Shown here: positions 1 to 7,559 of the stretch, piece by piece
How positions within the stretch are numbered: the first letter of the stretch is position 1
Layout of the letters: every line of letters starts with the position of its first letter
Source: an uncultured Pirellulaceae bacterium
GTDB lineage: Bacteria; Planctomycetota; Planctomycetia; Pirellulales; Pirellulaceae
Assembly: GCA_947258905.1 (NCBI GenBank)
Contig: CAMYKF010000361.1
Coordinates: forward strand, 1-15,834
Length of the DNA: 15,834 nt
Reading direction: 5' to 3'
The notes under the pieces: generated by a model
Databases searched by the model: none
What the model saw: only the letters and a program-made list of their open reading frames with translations
Told to the model about the DNA's origin: nothing
Program-made: the position numbers and the translations under genes

Positions 1-1219
1 TTGCCTTTTGTGTTTCGTAGGCTGCAATCAAAAGTGGTTCTGCCGTTTCATACTTACCCTGCTTCGCCAGGGCTATGCCTTGCCGGTATTGAAGTTCGGC
101 AACCTGGGGATGATCTGCGCCTAGCTTCGCAAAAGTCGATTCAACGGCGTCGCCCAGTAACGGTTCAGCCAGTTCAGGTTTTCCATTGAGCATATGAACG
201 GTCGAAAGTTTTTCTTTGGCCAGCAACAGCATATTTTGTTCGACCTCTTCTTGTCCTGCAAAACCGTCAACGGACATCGCAAGGTATTGACTCGCGGCCT
301 CGTAGTCCTTCCGGTCCAAACAGACGATTCCAAGATTCAAGCGACTGTGGGCAACAAGCGAATGGGCTGGTCCCAGCTTGCGGCGGCGAATGAGTTCACT
401 TGCCTGAAGGATCTTAAACGCAGTGTCCAGCTCACCCGCGCGATGATAGGCAACTCCCAACTGATTTGCCCCTTTGGCGTACTGTAACGAGTCTTCCCCC
501 CACAACTCCGCAGATAATCGTGTCGAAGCCTTATGATTGGAAATTGCTGGGCCAAACTTTTTGCGAGCCAGGTAAAGCTGGCCAAGCTGTTGATGAGCCG
601 ATTCGATATCTGGGTGTTTGGCGTGAAATGTGGTTTTCAGGTTTTCGATCGCCAAGTGATATTCGCGAATCGCAGCTTCCGCATTACCGGCCTTTTGATT
701 CAGGCTGGCTGATTGCAACAGCTGTTTGCCATACATGGGTGACTGTTCACCAAACAGTTCCTTCGTTATCTGCGTTGTCGAGTCGACGATTTTTTGTGCT
801 GCGTTAACGTCATTAGCTTTGGACGCGTCTAGAAACTGTTTTTGATACTTCTGAATTTGCTTGAGTTTGTTGAGTTGGTCGGGCGTGAAATTCGATTCGA
901 TTGACGCGACGATGCCGGCCAACCTGGCATTAGCGGCCTGCCATGATTCCGTACCAAACTGCTCTGACACGATCGTGTCAATCTGACGCCAGGCTTCCGC
1001 TGCTTCGCTGAATTGAAAATTGGCTTCCAGATCGTTGGCTTTTTTTGTTAATGAGATAAGCGATTCGTTAAACGCTTTTGCGGAATCCTGCTCAACGCCC
1101 GGTTCGGTTTTGGCAATCTCGGTGTTGGATTCGGCTGGCGATTTTTTGGCAATCGGTTCTGCGTCCGTGCAGCCGATGACAAGCGTTAAACCGGCGATCA
1201 ACAATGCGGTGCGTTTCAT
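1..1219 (-). CDS. TPR-repeat lipoprotein, N-terminal 406 residues (3' end beyond left edge)
   Basis: Reverse-strand reading from the ATG at 1219 stays open to the left edge. It starts MKRTALLIAGLTLVIGC, a lipoprotein signal with lipobox V-I-G-C, so Cys17 is the predicted lipidated residue and the protein should be envelope-anchored. A linker rich in Ser, Glu and Lys and a helical part follow. From about residue 150 there are repeats of roughly 42 residues of the kinesin-light-chain TPR type, with phrases such as LGQLYLARKKFGPAISNH, LGVAYHRAGELDTAF and QGIALAKQGKYETAEPLL. TPRs bind protein partners, and planctomycete kinases often carry or neighbour them; the partner here is unknown. Upstream of the ATG only a weak GAG stands in for a ribosome site, and the DNA there is coding sequence of the opposite kinase, so the gene may have lost its native promoter. 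The C-terminus is not in the window. Confidence 0.85.
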   Translation of the reverse strand, partial: MKRTALLIAGLTLVIGCTDAEPIAKKSPAESNTEIAKTEPGVEQDSAKAFNESLISLTKKANDLEANFQFSEAAEAWRQIDTIVSEQFGTESWQAANARLAGIVASIESNFTPDQLNKLKQIQKYQKQFLDASKANDVNAAQKIVDSTTQITKELFGEQSPMYGKQLLQSASLNQKAGNAEAAIREYHLAIENLKTTFHAKHPDIESAHQQLGQLYLARKKFGPAISNHKASTRLSAELWGEDSLQYAKGANQLGVAYHRAGELDTAFKILQASELIRRRKLGPAHSLVAHSRLNLGIVCLDRKDYEAASQYLAMSVDGFAGQEEVEQNMLLLAKEKLSTVHMLNGKPELAEPLLGDAVESTFAKLGADHPQVAELQYRQGIALAKQGKYETAEPLLIAAYETQKA

Positions 1220-4200
1220 CCGTGAAGCTCGCGCGGCGGCCAAGTTGCATCACACCAACATCGTGCCTGTTTACGGAATCGGCGAAGCCGATGGCGTGCA
1301 CTATTACGCGATGCAGTTCATTGATGGCCTGGGACTGGACCGTGTGCTGTCGGCTCTGCGTCACGCCCGTTCACAGCAAACATTGTCGACCGATCAGGTC
1401 GATCGCACCGGCAAGCCAACGAAGCATGCCGACGAGACGCAACTTGACAAGACGCTTGATTTCGACCTGCAACAGAATTTCCCGGAACTCTACCGGGAGC
1501 AAGGCCTGCAGGCTGACAGTTCTGCGACGATGGACATGTTGAGTGGGACTCAAATCATCCAGTCCGGCACGTCATTGGGAGACAGGGGATTAACGAAGTC
1601 GTATTGGAAACATGTCGCATCCATCGGCGAGCAGGTTGCCAGGGCACTGGAGCACGCTCATAGTCGAGGCATTCTTCATCGTGACATCAAACCGGGCAAC
1701 CTGATTCTGGATGCCAGGGACAATGTCTGGGTCACCGACTTTGGACTGGCCAAATCCGAAGATGATCACGAGTTGACACAACAGGGCGAGTGGGTCGGAA
1801 CCCTGTACTACATGGCGCCCGAGTCGTTTCGTGGCAAGACTGATCGACAGAGTGATATTTACGGCCTGGGCATCACTCTCTACGAGTTGCTCGCTTTTCG
1901 CCGCGCTTTTGATCGTCAAAATCGCAACGAGTTGATCGAGCAATTGATCAACAGCCAGGCTCCTCGATTGCGCAGCGTCAATCCGGACGTGCCAGTCGAT
2001 TTGGAGACGATTGTCCACACGGCGATCGCCAAGGAACCGGCTGACCGCTATCTCGACGCGGAGGAACTCGCCAATGACTTGCAGCGATTCATCAATGACG
2101 AGCCAATTCGCGCTCGCAAGATCGGGCTGCTGGAACGTGGCAGACGTTGGGGGCGCAAGAATCCGGTGCTGGCGGCTTCTCTTTCCGCCGTGGCAGTTCT
2201 GTTGATTGTGTTGGCTACCGGTTCTGCGATCGCCGCCAATTACTTCCGGCAATTGAGCACGGAACTGGGCGTGGCAATAAACCGGGCAGAGCAACAATCC
2301 GAAACCAATCGGCAGTTGGCTGAAGACAAGACTGAATTAGCGAAACAGTTCCAACAGGCTGCCGCCGATGAGGTTCGGGCTAGAGGCAGCGCCGAGGCAA
2401 TGCTGGCCGATGTCCAGACGGGGCGAGGATTTCTGGCTGACCAGCAGCACGATCCCGCGACGGCCATGCTCTGGTTTGCCAACGCCGCCATGGCTTCTCC
2501 CACCGACCAGGCTCGACAAGAGAGCAACCTTCGGCGCGCTGGAAACTGGAAGCGCGAAGTCGTCGTTCCCGTCGCAGCAGTTCATGCCAATGGAAAGGCC
2601 GACCACGTCGCCTCGCATCCGGGTGACCTGACGATCTTGCTGGCGATCCGTGAAGATCGGTCCCTGCTGCTCTGGGACTGGAGCAACGGAAAAACCCTGC
2701 CATGGAGTGACCAGTGCCGTAACGCCAATGACGCCTGCTGGATCCTCGATCAGGGTCAGTCCTACGTCGCAGTGGGATTTGATTCCGGGGTCCGAGTCTA
2801 TCGCGTCCCTTCCGGAGAAGTCGTCTACCAGCAGGTTCATTCCGCGCCGGTGATGGCGGTGGCGTACAGTCCACGCGGCAAACTGTTGGCCGTTGCCTCG
2901 CGCGAGCTCAGGTTGGGCAACCCCTTCGATTCATCAGCAGAGCTGCAGCGCATCCCCGAGGTTGACGACGCGGTGGCATTGAAGTTTTTTGCCAACGGTC
3001 AGCGCCTGATTGCTTCGGGTAGTGACGGTGTCGCTCAAGTGTGGGACGTAGCCAGTCAGCAGCCAACACTGATCTTTGCCCCGAATCATCAGCCTCGCGT
3101 TCCCTCTTCGCCGGTGCTGGTCAAGAATGAGTCGGAGTTGATCACGGTGATTTCCGCGGAACCCGGAGAGCTGGGATGGTGGAACCCGGACACAGGGAAG
3201 TTGATTCGCACTCGGAAGACTGTGCCCAGCGGTTTGAACCAGGTCGTGGCATCGAATGATGGTCAGCAATTGGCGACCTGCGGGTACTCATCCGGCCAGG
3301 TCTGGGACGCCGATGACGTCGATTCCGATGGCCAGGTGTACGCGCATGGCAACGACGTTCCTGCGGTGACGTTCAGCCCGGATGATTCGACGCTGGTTTC
3401 CGTGAGTTGGGATCGGACGGCTCGGTTTTGGCCGCTGACGTTCAATGGTCGGAATCTTCGCCTGCCCCACATGGACATGGTGCGGGACGTGATGTACTCA
3501 TCCGACGGTCGGTTCGTGATCACCGTCCAGGAAGCGGGCCTGATTCGAGTTTGGGATCAGTCGTTGCCGCGTCCTCGGCTCTGGGCAACGGAGCCCTGCG
3601 GATGGAATCCACGGTTCAGTCCCAACGGCCGGTGGATCGCGCCATCGGTGTGGCATGCCTCGCCCTATGGCCGAACGCATCAAGGTTTTCAGCATGTCAC
3701 CGTGCTGGACTCCGACTCGGGGAAGCCTGCGGGACCCGCCATTTCCCTGGGCAAGGCGTTCCTTGTCGATTCCGAGATCTTGTCGGACAACCGCAGGGTC
3801 GTGGTCGCTTCGGTATTGGATCAGACCGGCACGTTGTCGATATTCGATGTGACGACAGGAAAGCAAATGGATTCTCCGATTTCATTGCCCGGTGTTCCCC
3901 GGCGCGTAGCGGCCAGGCCCAATCAGCCTCAGGTCGCTGTGCTCTGCCGCAACGGCAAACTGTTGTTGATCAATGCCGATGACGGATCGATCCAGTACGA
4001 ACTGGATCACGAAAGATGGATCGCGACCGACGACGAGTGGATTCGGGTTGGCTGGACTCCTGACGGATCGTCGATGATCACGGTGACGCCGGGCGCTGAC
4101 AATGTCGTATGTGTTCGTGACGGTGACACGGGCAAGCTGAGGTATCCTCCGATTGAGCCCGTATTGAAGCACGGTCCATGCCGCGACATTGACATCTCGC

Positions 4201-4805
4201 GAGACGGGCGATTGCTGGCCACCGCCGTGAACGTGCAAAACGCTGTGCAGGTGTGGGATTTGCAGTCCGGCAAAGCTGTTTCAGAGCCGCTGGCACATCC
4301 AGGAGGTTTTTATGGCTTGTTTACCGTATCGTTGAGTCCGGACGGCAGGTTCGTCCTTACCGGCGGCACCGACGGGGAACTCCGGTTGTGGAACTGGCGC
4401 ACCGGCAAGCTGCAGATCCCCTCCATGCGACACCCGGATGAAGTGTATTCGGCCAACTTCACATCCGATGGCCGCTACGGCGTAAGCATTTGCCGTGACG
4501 GCAAGCTGCGGCTCTGGGATCTCGCCGACGCGAAACAAATGGCCGCCGCGGTCGATTCCATGTCTTCATCCTTCATTCACGGTTGTGCCATGCACGGGGC
4601 GAGGGTGGCATTTGGCAACATGGATAACGAGTGTCGTGTCGCAGATCTGGCGCCCCTGCTCGAACAACAAGCCAACACGACTGAGCCAAACCAACTGCTG
4701 CTACAGGCAGAGTTGATTTCATCCGGCCAAGTCCAACTTGGCGAAGTCACTCGTTTGAACAGCGACCAGTGGATGGAGCGTTTCCTGGAGTATGAAAGCC
4801 ACTAG
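1209..4805 (+). CDS. WD40-fused Ser/Thr protein kinase lacking kinase subdomains I-II
   Basis: Numbering is from a GTG at 1209; the frame is open back to a TTG at 1020, but that part is only the complement of the lipoprotein gene. Recognisable kinase begins abruptly at RFIREARAAAKLHHTNIVP. HRDIKPGN (157), DFG (177-179) and APE (203-205) are present, with an insert of about 70 residues before HRD as in planctomycete relatives. The glycine-rich loop and the ATP-anchoring lysine are missing. A membrane helix (about 320-344), a coiled coil (about 345-410) and about 15 WD40-like repeats (about 450-1165, ending in WDL, WNW or similar) follow, enough for two propellers, probably outside the cytoplasm. 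Relatives phosphorylate Ser/Thr; this copy should not do so unless a true N-terminus lies elsewhere. The C-terminus ends right at a transposase scrap and may also be trimmed. No start is supported by a ribosome site, so it could be a pseudogene. Family certain, start uncertain. Confidence 0.85.
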   Translation: MRFIREARAAAKLHHTNIVPVYGIGEADGVHYYAMQFIDGLGLDRVLSALRHARSQQTLSTDQVDRTGKPTKHADETQLDKTLDFDLQQNFPELYREQGLQADSSATMDMLSGTQIIQSGTSLGDRGLTKSYWKHVASIGEQVARALEHAHSRGILHRDIKPGNLILDARDNVWVTDFGLAKSEDDHELTQQGEWVGTLYYMAPESFRGKTDRQSDIYGLGITLYELLAFRRAFDRQNRNELIEQLINSQAPRLRSVNPDVPVDLETIVHTAIAKEPADRYLDAEELANDLQRFINDEPIRARKIGLLERGRRWGRKNPVLAASLSAVAVLLIVLATGSAIAANYFRQLSTELGVAINRAEQQSETNRQLAEDKTELAKQFQQAAADEVRARGSAEAMLADVQTGRGFLADQQHDPATAMLWFANAAMASPTDQARQESNLRRAGNWKREVVVPVAAVHANGKADHVASHPGDLTILLAIREDRSLLLWDWSNGKTLPWSDQCRNANDACWILDQGQSYVAVGFDSGVRVYRVPSGEVVYQQVHSAPVMAVAYSPRGKLLAVASRELRLGNPFDSSAELQRIPEVDDAVALKFFANGQRLIASGSDGVAQVWDVASQQPTLIFAPNHQPRVPSSPVLVKNESELITVISAEPGELGWWNPDTGKLIRTRKTVPSGLNQVVASNDGQQLATCGYSSGQVWDADDVDSDGQVYAHGNDVPAVTFSPDDSTLVSVSWDRTARFWPLTFNGRNLRLPHMDMVRDVMYSSDGRFVITVQEAGLIRVWDQSLPRPRLWATEPCGWNPRFSPNGRWIAPSVWHASPYGRTHQGFQHVTVLDSDSGKPAGPAISLGKAFLVDSEILSDNRRVVVASVLDQTGTLSIFDVTTGKQMDSPISLPGVPRRVAARPNQPQVAVLCRNGKLLLINADDGSIQYELDHERWIATDDEWIRVGWTPDGSSMITVTPGADNVVCVRDGDTGKLRYPPIEPVLKHGPCRDIDISRDGRLLATAVNVQNAVQVWDLQSGKAVSEPLAHPGGFYGLFTVSLSPDGRFVLTGGTDGELRLWNWRTGKLQIPSMRHPDEVYSANFTSDGRYGVSICRDGKLRLWDLADAKQMAAAVDSMSSSFIHGCAMHGARVAFGNMDNECRVADLAPLLEQQANTTEPNQLLLQAELISSGQVQLGEVTRLNSDQWMERFLEYESH

Positions 4806-4976
4806 CTGCTCAACGGCTGACACGGTTGGGTAATAGTGACAGGCGAGCTTTTTGTACGGTTTCCGGGCTCTGGCGCGACGCCGGACGAAATAGCCGCTGA
4901 CATGCCGCGTATCAAACCCCGTGCCGTCAATCACCGCCAATAACAACCGTTGGTTTATCAGGTGGCAAAGGACCCT
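4806..4976 (-). pseudogene. transposase fragment (IS4/IS5-type DDE superfamily)
   Basis: Reading the minus strand downwards from about 4976 gives LLLAVIDGTGFDTRHVSGYF, then VRRRARARKPYKKLA. This resembles the block around the first catalytic Asp of IS4/IS5-type DDE transposases (A-[IV]-D-[AGS]-T-G followed by a Tyr/Arg-rich stretch and KLA). Only about 55 residues remain; the frame has a stop at about 5000 upstream, and downstream it runs into the antisense of the kinase end. No terminal repeats or target duplication are evident. It is a dead remnant whose downstream edge coincides with the kinase stop codon. The IS family assignment is from memory of motifs and is tentative. Confidence 0.6.
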
Positions 4977-4990
4977 GTAAGGTGACGCGA

Positions 4991-5032
4991 GACGCAGCTA
5001 TTTCCCTTCGGGCAGGGTTGGGGGACGCGGCT
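4991..5032. repeat. short repeat cluster GACGC(A/G)GCT around a CCCTTCGGG palindrome
   Basis: GACGCAGCT at 4991-4999 recurs as GACGCGGCT at 5024-5032, flanking CCCTTCGGGCAGGG (5004-5017), which can form a small hairpin. The decamer GGACGCGGCT (5023-5032) also occurs at 11975-11984, next to another CTTCGGG palindrome. This looks like a degraded dispersed intergenic repeat downstream of the 66-residue gene; a decamer match alone could arise by chance. Confidence 0.35.
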
Positions 5033-5060
5033 CTTTACGCTCTCAAATCGCAACATCACA

Positions 5061-5261
5061 TTAGCCGGTTGGCTTGGTGGCTCTAATCGCGGCGATCTCC
5101 TGCTCGAGCGACTCCCGCTCTGCTTCCAGCTTGTCCCGGAAATCAGCGGTTGCCTCGTGATTGGTGAGTTCGATTCGCTCAACAAGGTCCGCCAGTTGGC
5201 TCTCCAGCTCCTCCAGTTTCGGATTGTTTGCGATATTCCATTTAAGCGATTCAATATTCAT
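5061..5261 (-). CDS. small coiled-coil protein, 66 residues, unknown function
   Basis: The ATG at 5261 is preceded by GAGGAA (5268-5273) six bases away, a strong ribosome-binding site that fixes the start. The product is highly charged and almost entirely helical: after KWNIANNPKLEELESQLADL it continues with VERIELTNHEATADFRDKLE and EAERESLEQEIAAI in a heptad-like pattern, so a coiled-coil dimer is likely. There is no signal peptide, membrane segment or catalytic motif, so it is probably cytoplasmic. The gene stands alone between the transposase scrap and a gene-free stretch. I do not recognise a family. That it is a real gene rests on the ribosome site and the coherent helical composition. 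Confidence 0.6.
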   Translation of the reverse strand: MNIESLKWNIANNPKLEELESQLADLVERIELTNHEATADFRDKLEAERESLEQEIAAIRATKPTG

Positions 5262-5653
5262 GTGGTGTTCCTCGGTGCTCGGACGAAATACGCATGTAAA
5301 CCCGGCTCGCTGGTTGCTGGACTCCCGAATTTGCCAAGCGCCAGCATACCATCAAGCAATGAATTCCTTAATCCACCATCGGCGTTGCAGCTGCTGCTCA
5401 TTCGCAAAGATTGGACAGTCAAGGCTGAATTTCCAAAATCGGCCACTTGAACCTCGCCGGTGTCAGATAAGGAATGGCGAGCAGGGCCGGCGACCGATGA
5501 CATCGCTTGCGATCATCGCCTTTCAGTTTCGCCGGCACTTCGTTCGACTTTCCCAATGCAACCGCCCGCCGCTGCGTCCCGTTTTTCTCTCCGGTCTACG
5601 ATTGCGCCCCGCAGTGATTACCCGCCACGCAGAATACGCTTAAGCGGTGTGGC
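5262..5653. other. gene-free spacer with one hairpin
   Basis: No reading frame here resembles a protein. The one structured element is an imperfect hairpin at 5496-5517 (GATGA/TCATC and TCGC/GCGA arms, CA bulge), about 140 bases past the hydrolase stop on its strand; it has no T-run, so it is at best a weak terminator candidate. A frame on the minus strand (5503-5258) whose stop overlaps the next start as ATGA was considered and judged spurious. Confidence 0.5.
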
Positions 5654-7087
5654 TCAGGATATGGACCGGCCAGCTTCCTGCTCCTGAAGCTTCACCAGCT
5701 TTGACAGAATCTTGTCGCCGATGGAATCGACCGACTTCGCCGTGTTGGTAAGCACAACCACACCGATCTCGGACTCTGGCACAATTCCCAGATAGCTGGC
5801 CGATCCGCCAACCATCCCGTTGTGCCAGATCATCGGATGCGAGCCAAGCTCCCAACTTTGCCACGCCAGTCGTCCGTCGCCGCGCAGCGATTGAACAAAT
5901 TTGCGCGGCTTCCAATTTGAGAATAAGTAGATAGCAATCACTGACCAGATGAGATACGCACCCCAGGAGATACTCGGCTCCCACAACCACCAAGCCAACA
6001 TTGTCATAAGGATCAGCGTTACGGCTCCGGCGATGCGGCCCCAGCGCATCGAAGCTCCGATGGTTGGCAATACCATGATGGAAAAGCAGAGAAGACTATC
6101 CGATCCGATCTGGACAAGACGTTGCAACCCAAAGAGCGAGACCACGAAGATTGCGAGGACAACGACGTACCCAATTGGAATGAACCAACCAAGGTATTTG
6201 ACGAAGTTGCTTTCGTATTGGGGAAGATTCGACGGCTGGCGCATCATCATGATCTCATCTGCCAATTCCGACGTTGTCGGATGAACGTTGGCTCGCAAAA
6301 ACCTGAACATATCCGAGAGCGATGATCGAACGCCTCCGGCAGCGACGGTTACGTCGGTAAAGTCCCAGTGTTTTGTGGTTTTGTTCTTCGTCTTGTGCGA
6401 GGTAGCCAACTGCGCCCTTTGCTCATCGCAAGATCCAGTCGACGTGTCCAGCATGCCTAGCGGAATCAAGACTCTTTCCTTGAGAGCCGTGCGATAGTCA
6501 CTTCCAGCCAACTTGCCCAACACATGTCCCAATAGCCCAACACCGAGATTGGAATAACTCGCTCGCGAACCGATTGGCTTGACGGATTTGATTCTGTTGA
6601 GACATGCGTAGAGCATCTCTTGATCGTAGTGCGCATAGGGATTCGCCATATCCGCGGTCTCAAGCAGATCATCGGGCAACCTTGGCAGTGACGAACGATG
6701 ATTCGCGAGCGATCGATACGTGATCTGAGACTTGCCGTCGGTCGGGAGTGTCACTGCTTTGCCAAAAGCCGTTTGCACGGGGTCATCGAGACTGAGCTCC
6801 CGCCCGGTCGCAGCAACCGACAGCAACAGCGACGTAAACAGCTTGCCAAGCGAGCCAATTTCGAAAACCGTTGAATCCGTCACCGGTCTTCTCGAGGCAA
6901 CGTCAGCCCATCCGCTGTAAGCACTGATCTCCTGCCCGTCAACCATGACGCCAATGGCGATTCCAGTCAGATCTTTTTCACAACGATCGTCCGCCATCGC
7001 CTGGATGAGCGAAGCAATACGTTCATGCTTGTCGGAGGTTTCTTTACTGGAGGTTGTCATTCTTTTTGCGCTACCGCTGCGCTTCAT
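5654..7087 (-). CDS. serine beta-lactamase-like hydrolase with internal four-helix membrane insert
   Basis: A 477-residue member of the Beta-lactamase (class C/esterase/PBP-like) family. The active-site set is complete: S79-L-G-K82 in EIGSLGKLF (nucleophile and lysine), Y178-S-N180 (second motif) and H422-N-G424 in WHNGMVGG (third, KTG-like motif). Relatives hydrolyse beta-lactams, peptidoglycan peptides or esters; the substrate here cannot be told. Unusually, residues about 298-392 form four hydrophobic helices (starting near YLGWFIPIG, SLLCFSIMV, RIAGAVTLIL and ISWGAYLIW) between the second and third motifs, splitting the fold; in most membrane-bound relatives such helices are C-terminal. 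No N-terminal signal peptide is visible, so it is unclear how the catalytic parts would reach the periplasm; an even helix number puts both halves on one side. ATG 7087 is the most upstream start, because an in-frame TGA lies at -6; Met10 (7060) is an alternative. Divergent from the kinase at 7560. Confidence 0.88.
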   Translation of the reverse strand: MKRSGSAKRMTTSSKETSDKHERIASLIQAMADDRCEKDLTGIAIGVMVDGQEISAYSGWADVASRRPVTDSTVFEIGSLGKLFTSLLLSVAATGRELSLDDPVQTAFGKAVTLPTDGKSQITYRSLANHRSSLPRLPDDLLETADMANPYAHYDQEMLYACLNRIKSVKPIGSRASYSNLGVGLLGHVLGKLAGSDYRTALKERVLIPLGMLDTSTGSCDEQRAQLATSHKTKNKTTKHWDFTDVTVAAGGVRSSLSDMFRFLRANVHPTTSELADEIMMMRQPSNLPQYESNFVKYLGWFIPIGYVVVLAIFVVSLFGLQRLVQIGSDSLLCFSIMVLPTIGASMRWGRIAGAVTLILMTMLAWWLWEPSISWGAYLIWSVIAIYLFSNWKPRKFVQSLRGDGRLAWQSWELGSHPMIWHNGMVGGSASYLGIVPESEIGVVVLTNTAKSVDSIGDKILSKLVKLQEQEAGRSIS

Positions 7088-7145
7088 CGATCAGGTCCCC
7101 GCAGGGATCGCCCGGTTCTTTTCAAATGCATCGTGCTCACGCCGG

Positions 7146-7175
7146 GGTGCCACTGCTGGCTTGTCCAGCAGTGCT
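7146..7175 (+). repeat. REP-like palindromic unit, copy 1
   Basis: A 30-base unit whose core forms a perfect stem of 9 bp, CACTGCTGG (7151-7159) with CCAGCAGTG (7165-7173), around the loop CTTGT. The whole 30 bases recur exactly, inverted, at 7300-7329. It lies just upstream of the hydrolase start. Confidence 0.8.
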
Positions 7176-7261
7176 TGGCAGACTGATTGAATGATGACCA
7201 GTTCTACATTATGCGTGGCTTTATGCATACGCTTTGGTGAAACTGGTGGATCCGGGATTGG

Positions 7262-7287
7262 GCACTGCCAGGCAAGCCAGCAGTGTC
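7262..7287 (-). repeat. REP-like palindromic unit, degenerate middle copy
   Basis: GCACTGCCAGGCAAGCCAGC followed by AGTGTC matches the 7300 copy at about 22 of 27 positions, in the same orientation. The left arm carries CCA where the intact unit has CTG, so the stem is imperfect. Confidence 0.6.
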
Positions 7288-7299
7288 GAAATTGACTCC

Positions 7300-7329
7300 A
7301 GCACTGCTGGACAAGCCAGCAGTGGCACC
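7300..7329 (-). repeat. REP-like palindromic unit, inverted copy
   Basis: Exact reverse complement of 7146-7175 over 30 bases; identity stops at both ends, so the unit boundaries are visible. Together with the first copy it forms a BIME-like inverted pair about 125 bases apart that could fold into a large cruciform or into two small hairpins. A further half-unit, GCACTGCTGGACCAGCC, occurs at 15011-15027. Confidence 0.8.
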
Positions 7330-7501
7330 GACCCGTTATTTCAGATCTGACGAGTCACCAGGCCATATCCGGTATTCCCAATTTCGACAGAGCAGGACGC
7401 AAACTCTTTACTGGCCTTTCCTGACGCACGTTTTTGCGAAGTTTTTTCGAGGTAATTCCACCGATTGGCAATCACTGGCACGAGCGCAGGCGGCATCGAT
7501 C

Positions 7502-7507
7502 TATAAT
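7502..7507 (+). promoter_or_regulatory. candidate -10 box TATAAT for the zinc-ribbon kinase
   Basis: A perfect TATAAT lies 52 bases upstream of the kinase ATG. No good -35 hexamer is found 16-18 bases upstream. The extended string TATAATCAG resembles TAGAATCAG at 9648-9656 ahead of the DUF1559 gene, so the two may share a promoter type. Confidence 0.35.
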
Positions 7508-7559
7508 CAGTAACTTGATACGTCGTGCACGAAGATGAGGTCCTGTTGCGGACAAGTGA

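Noticed and set aside
1020..1208. Extension of the kinase frame back to TTG 1020
   Set aside because: This stretch is the complement of the lipoprotein gene and shows no kinase N-terminal motifs.
5258..5503. 81-residue minus-strand frame whose stop overlaps the 66-residue gene's start as ATGA
   Set aside because: Low-complexity composition unlike a protein, no ribosome site; the apparent coupling is likely chance.
7146..7329. CRISPR array
   Set aside because: Only three units, in mixed orientation, with unequal spacing and no cas genes; the units are palindromic repeats.
7476..7490. TGGCACG as a sigma-54 -24 element
   Set aside because: No GC at the required -12 spacing, so only half of the promoter is present.
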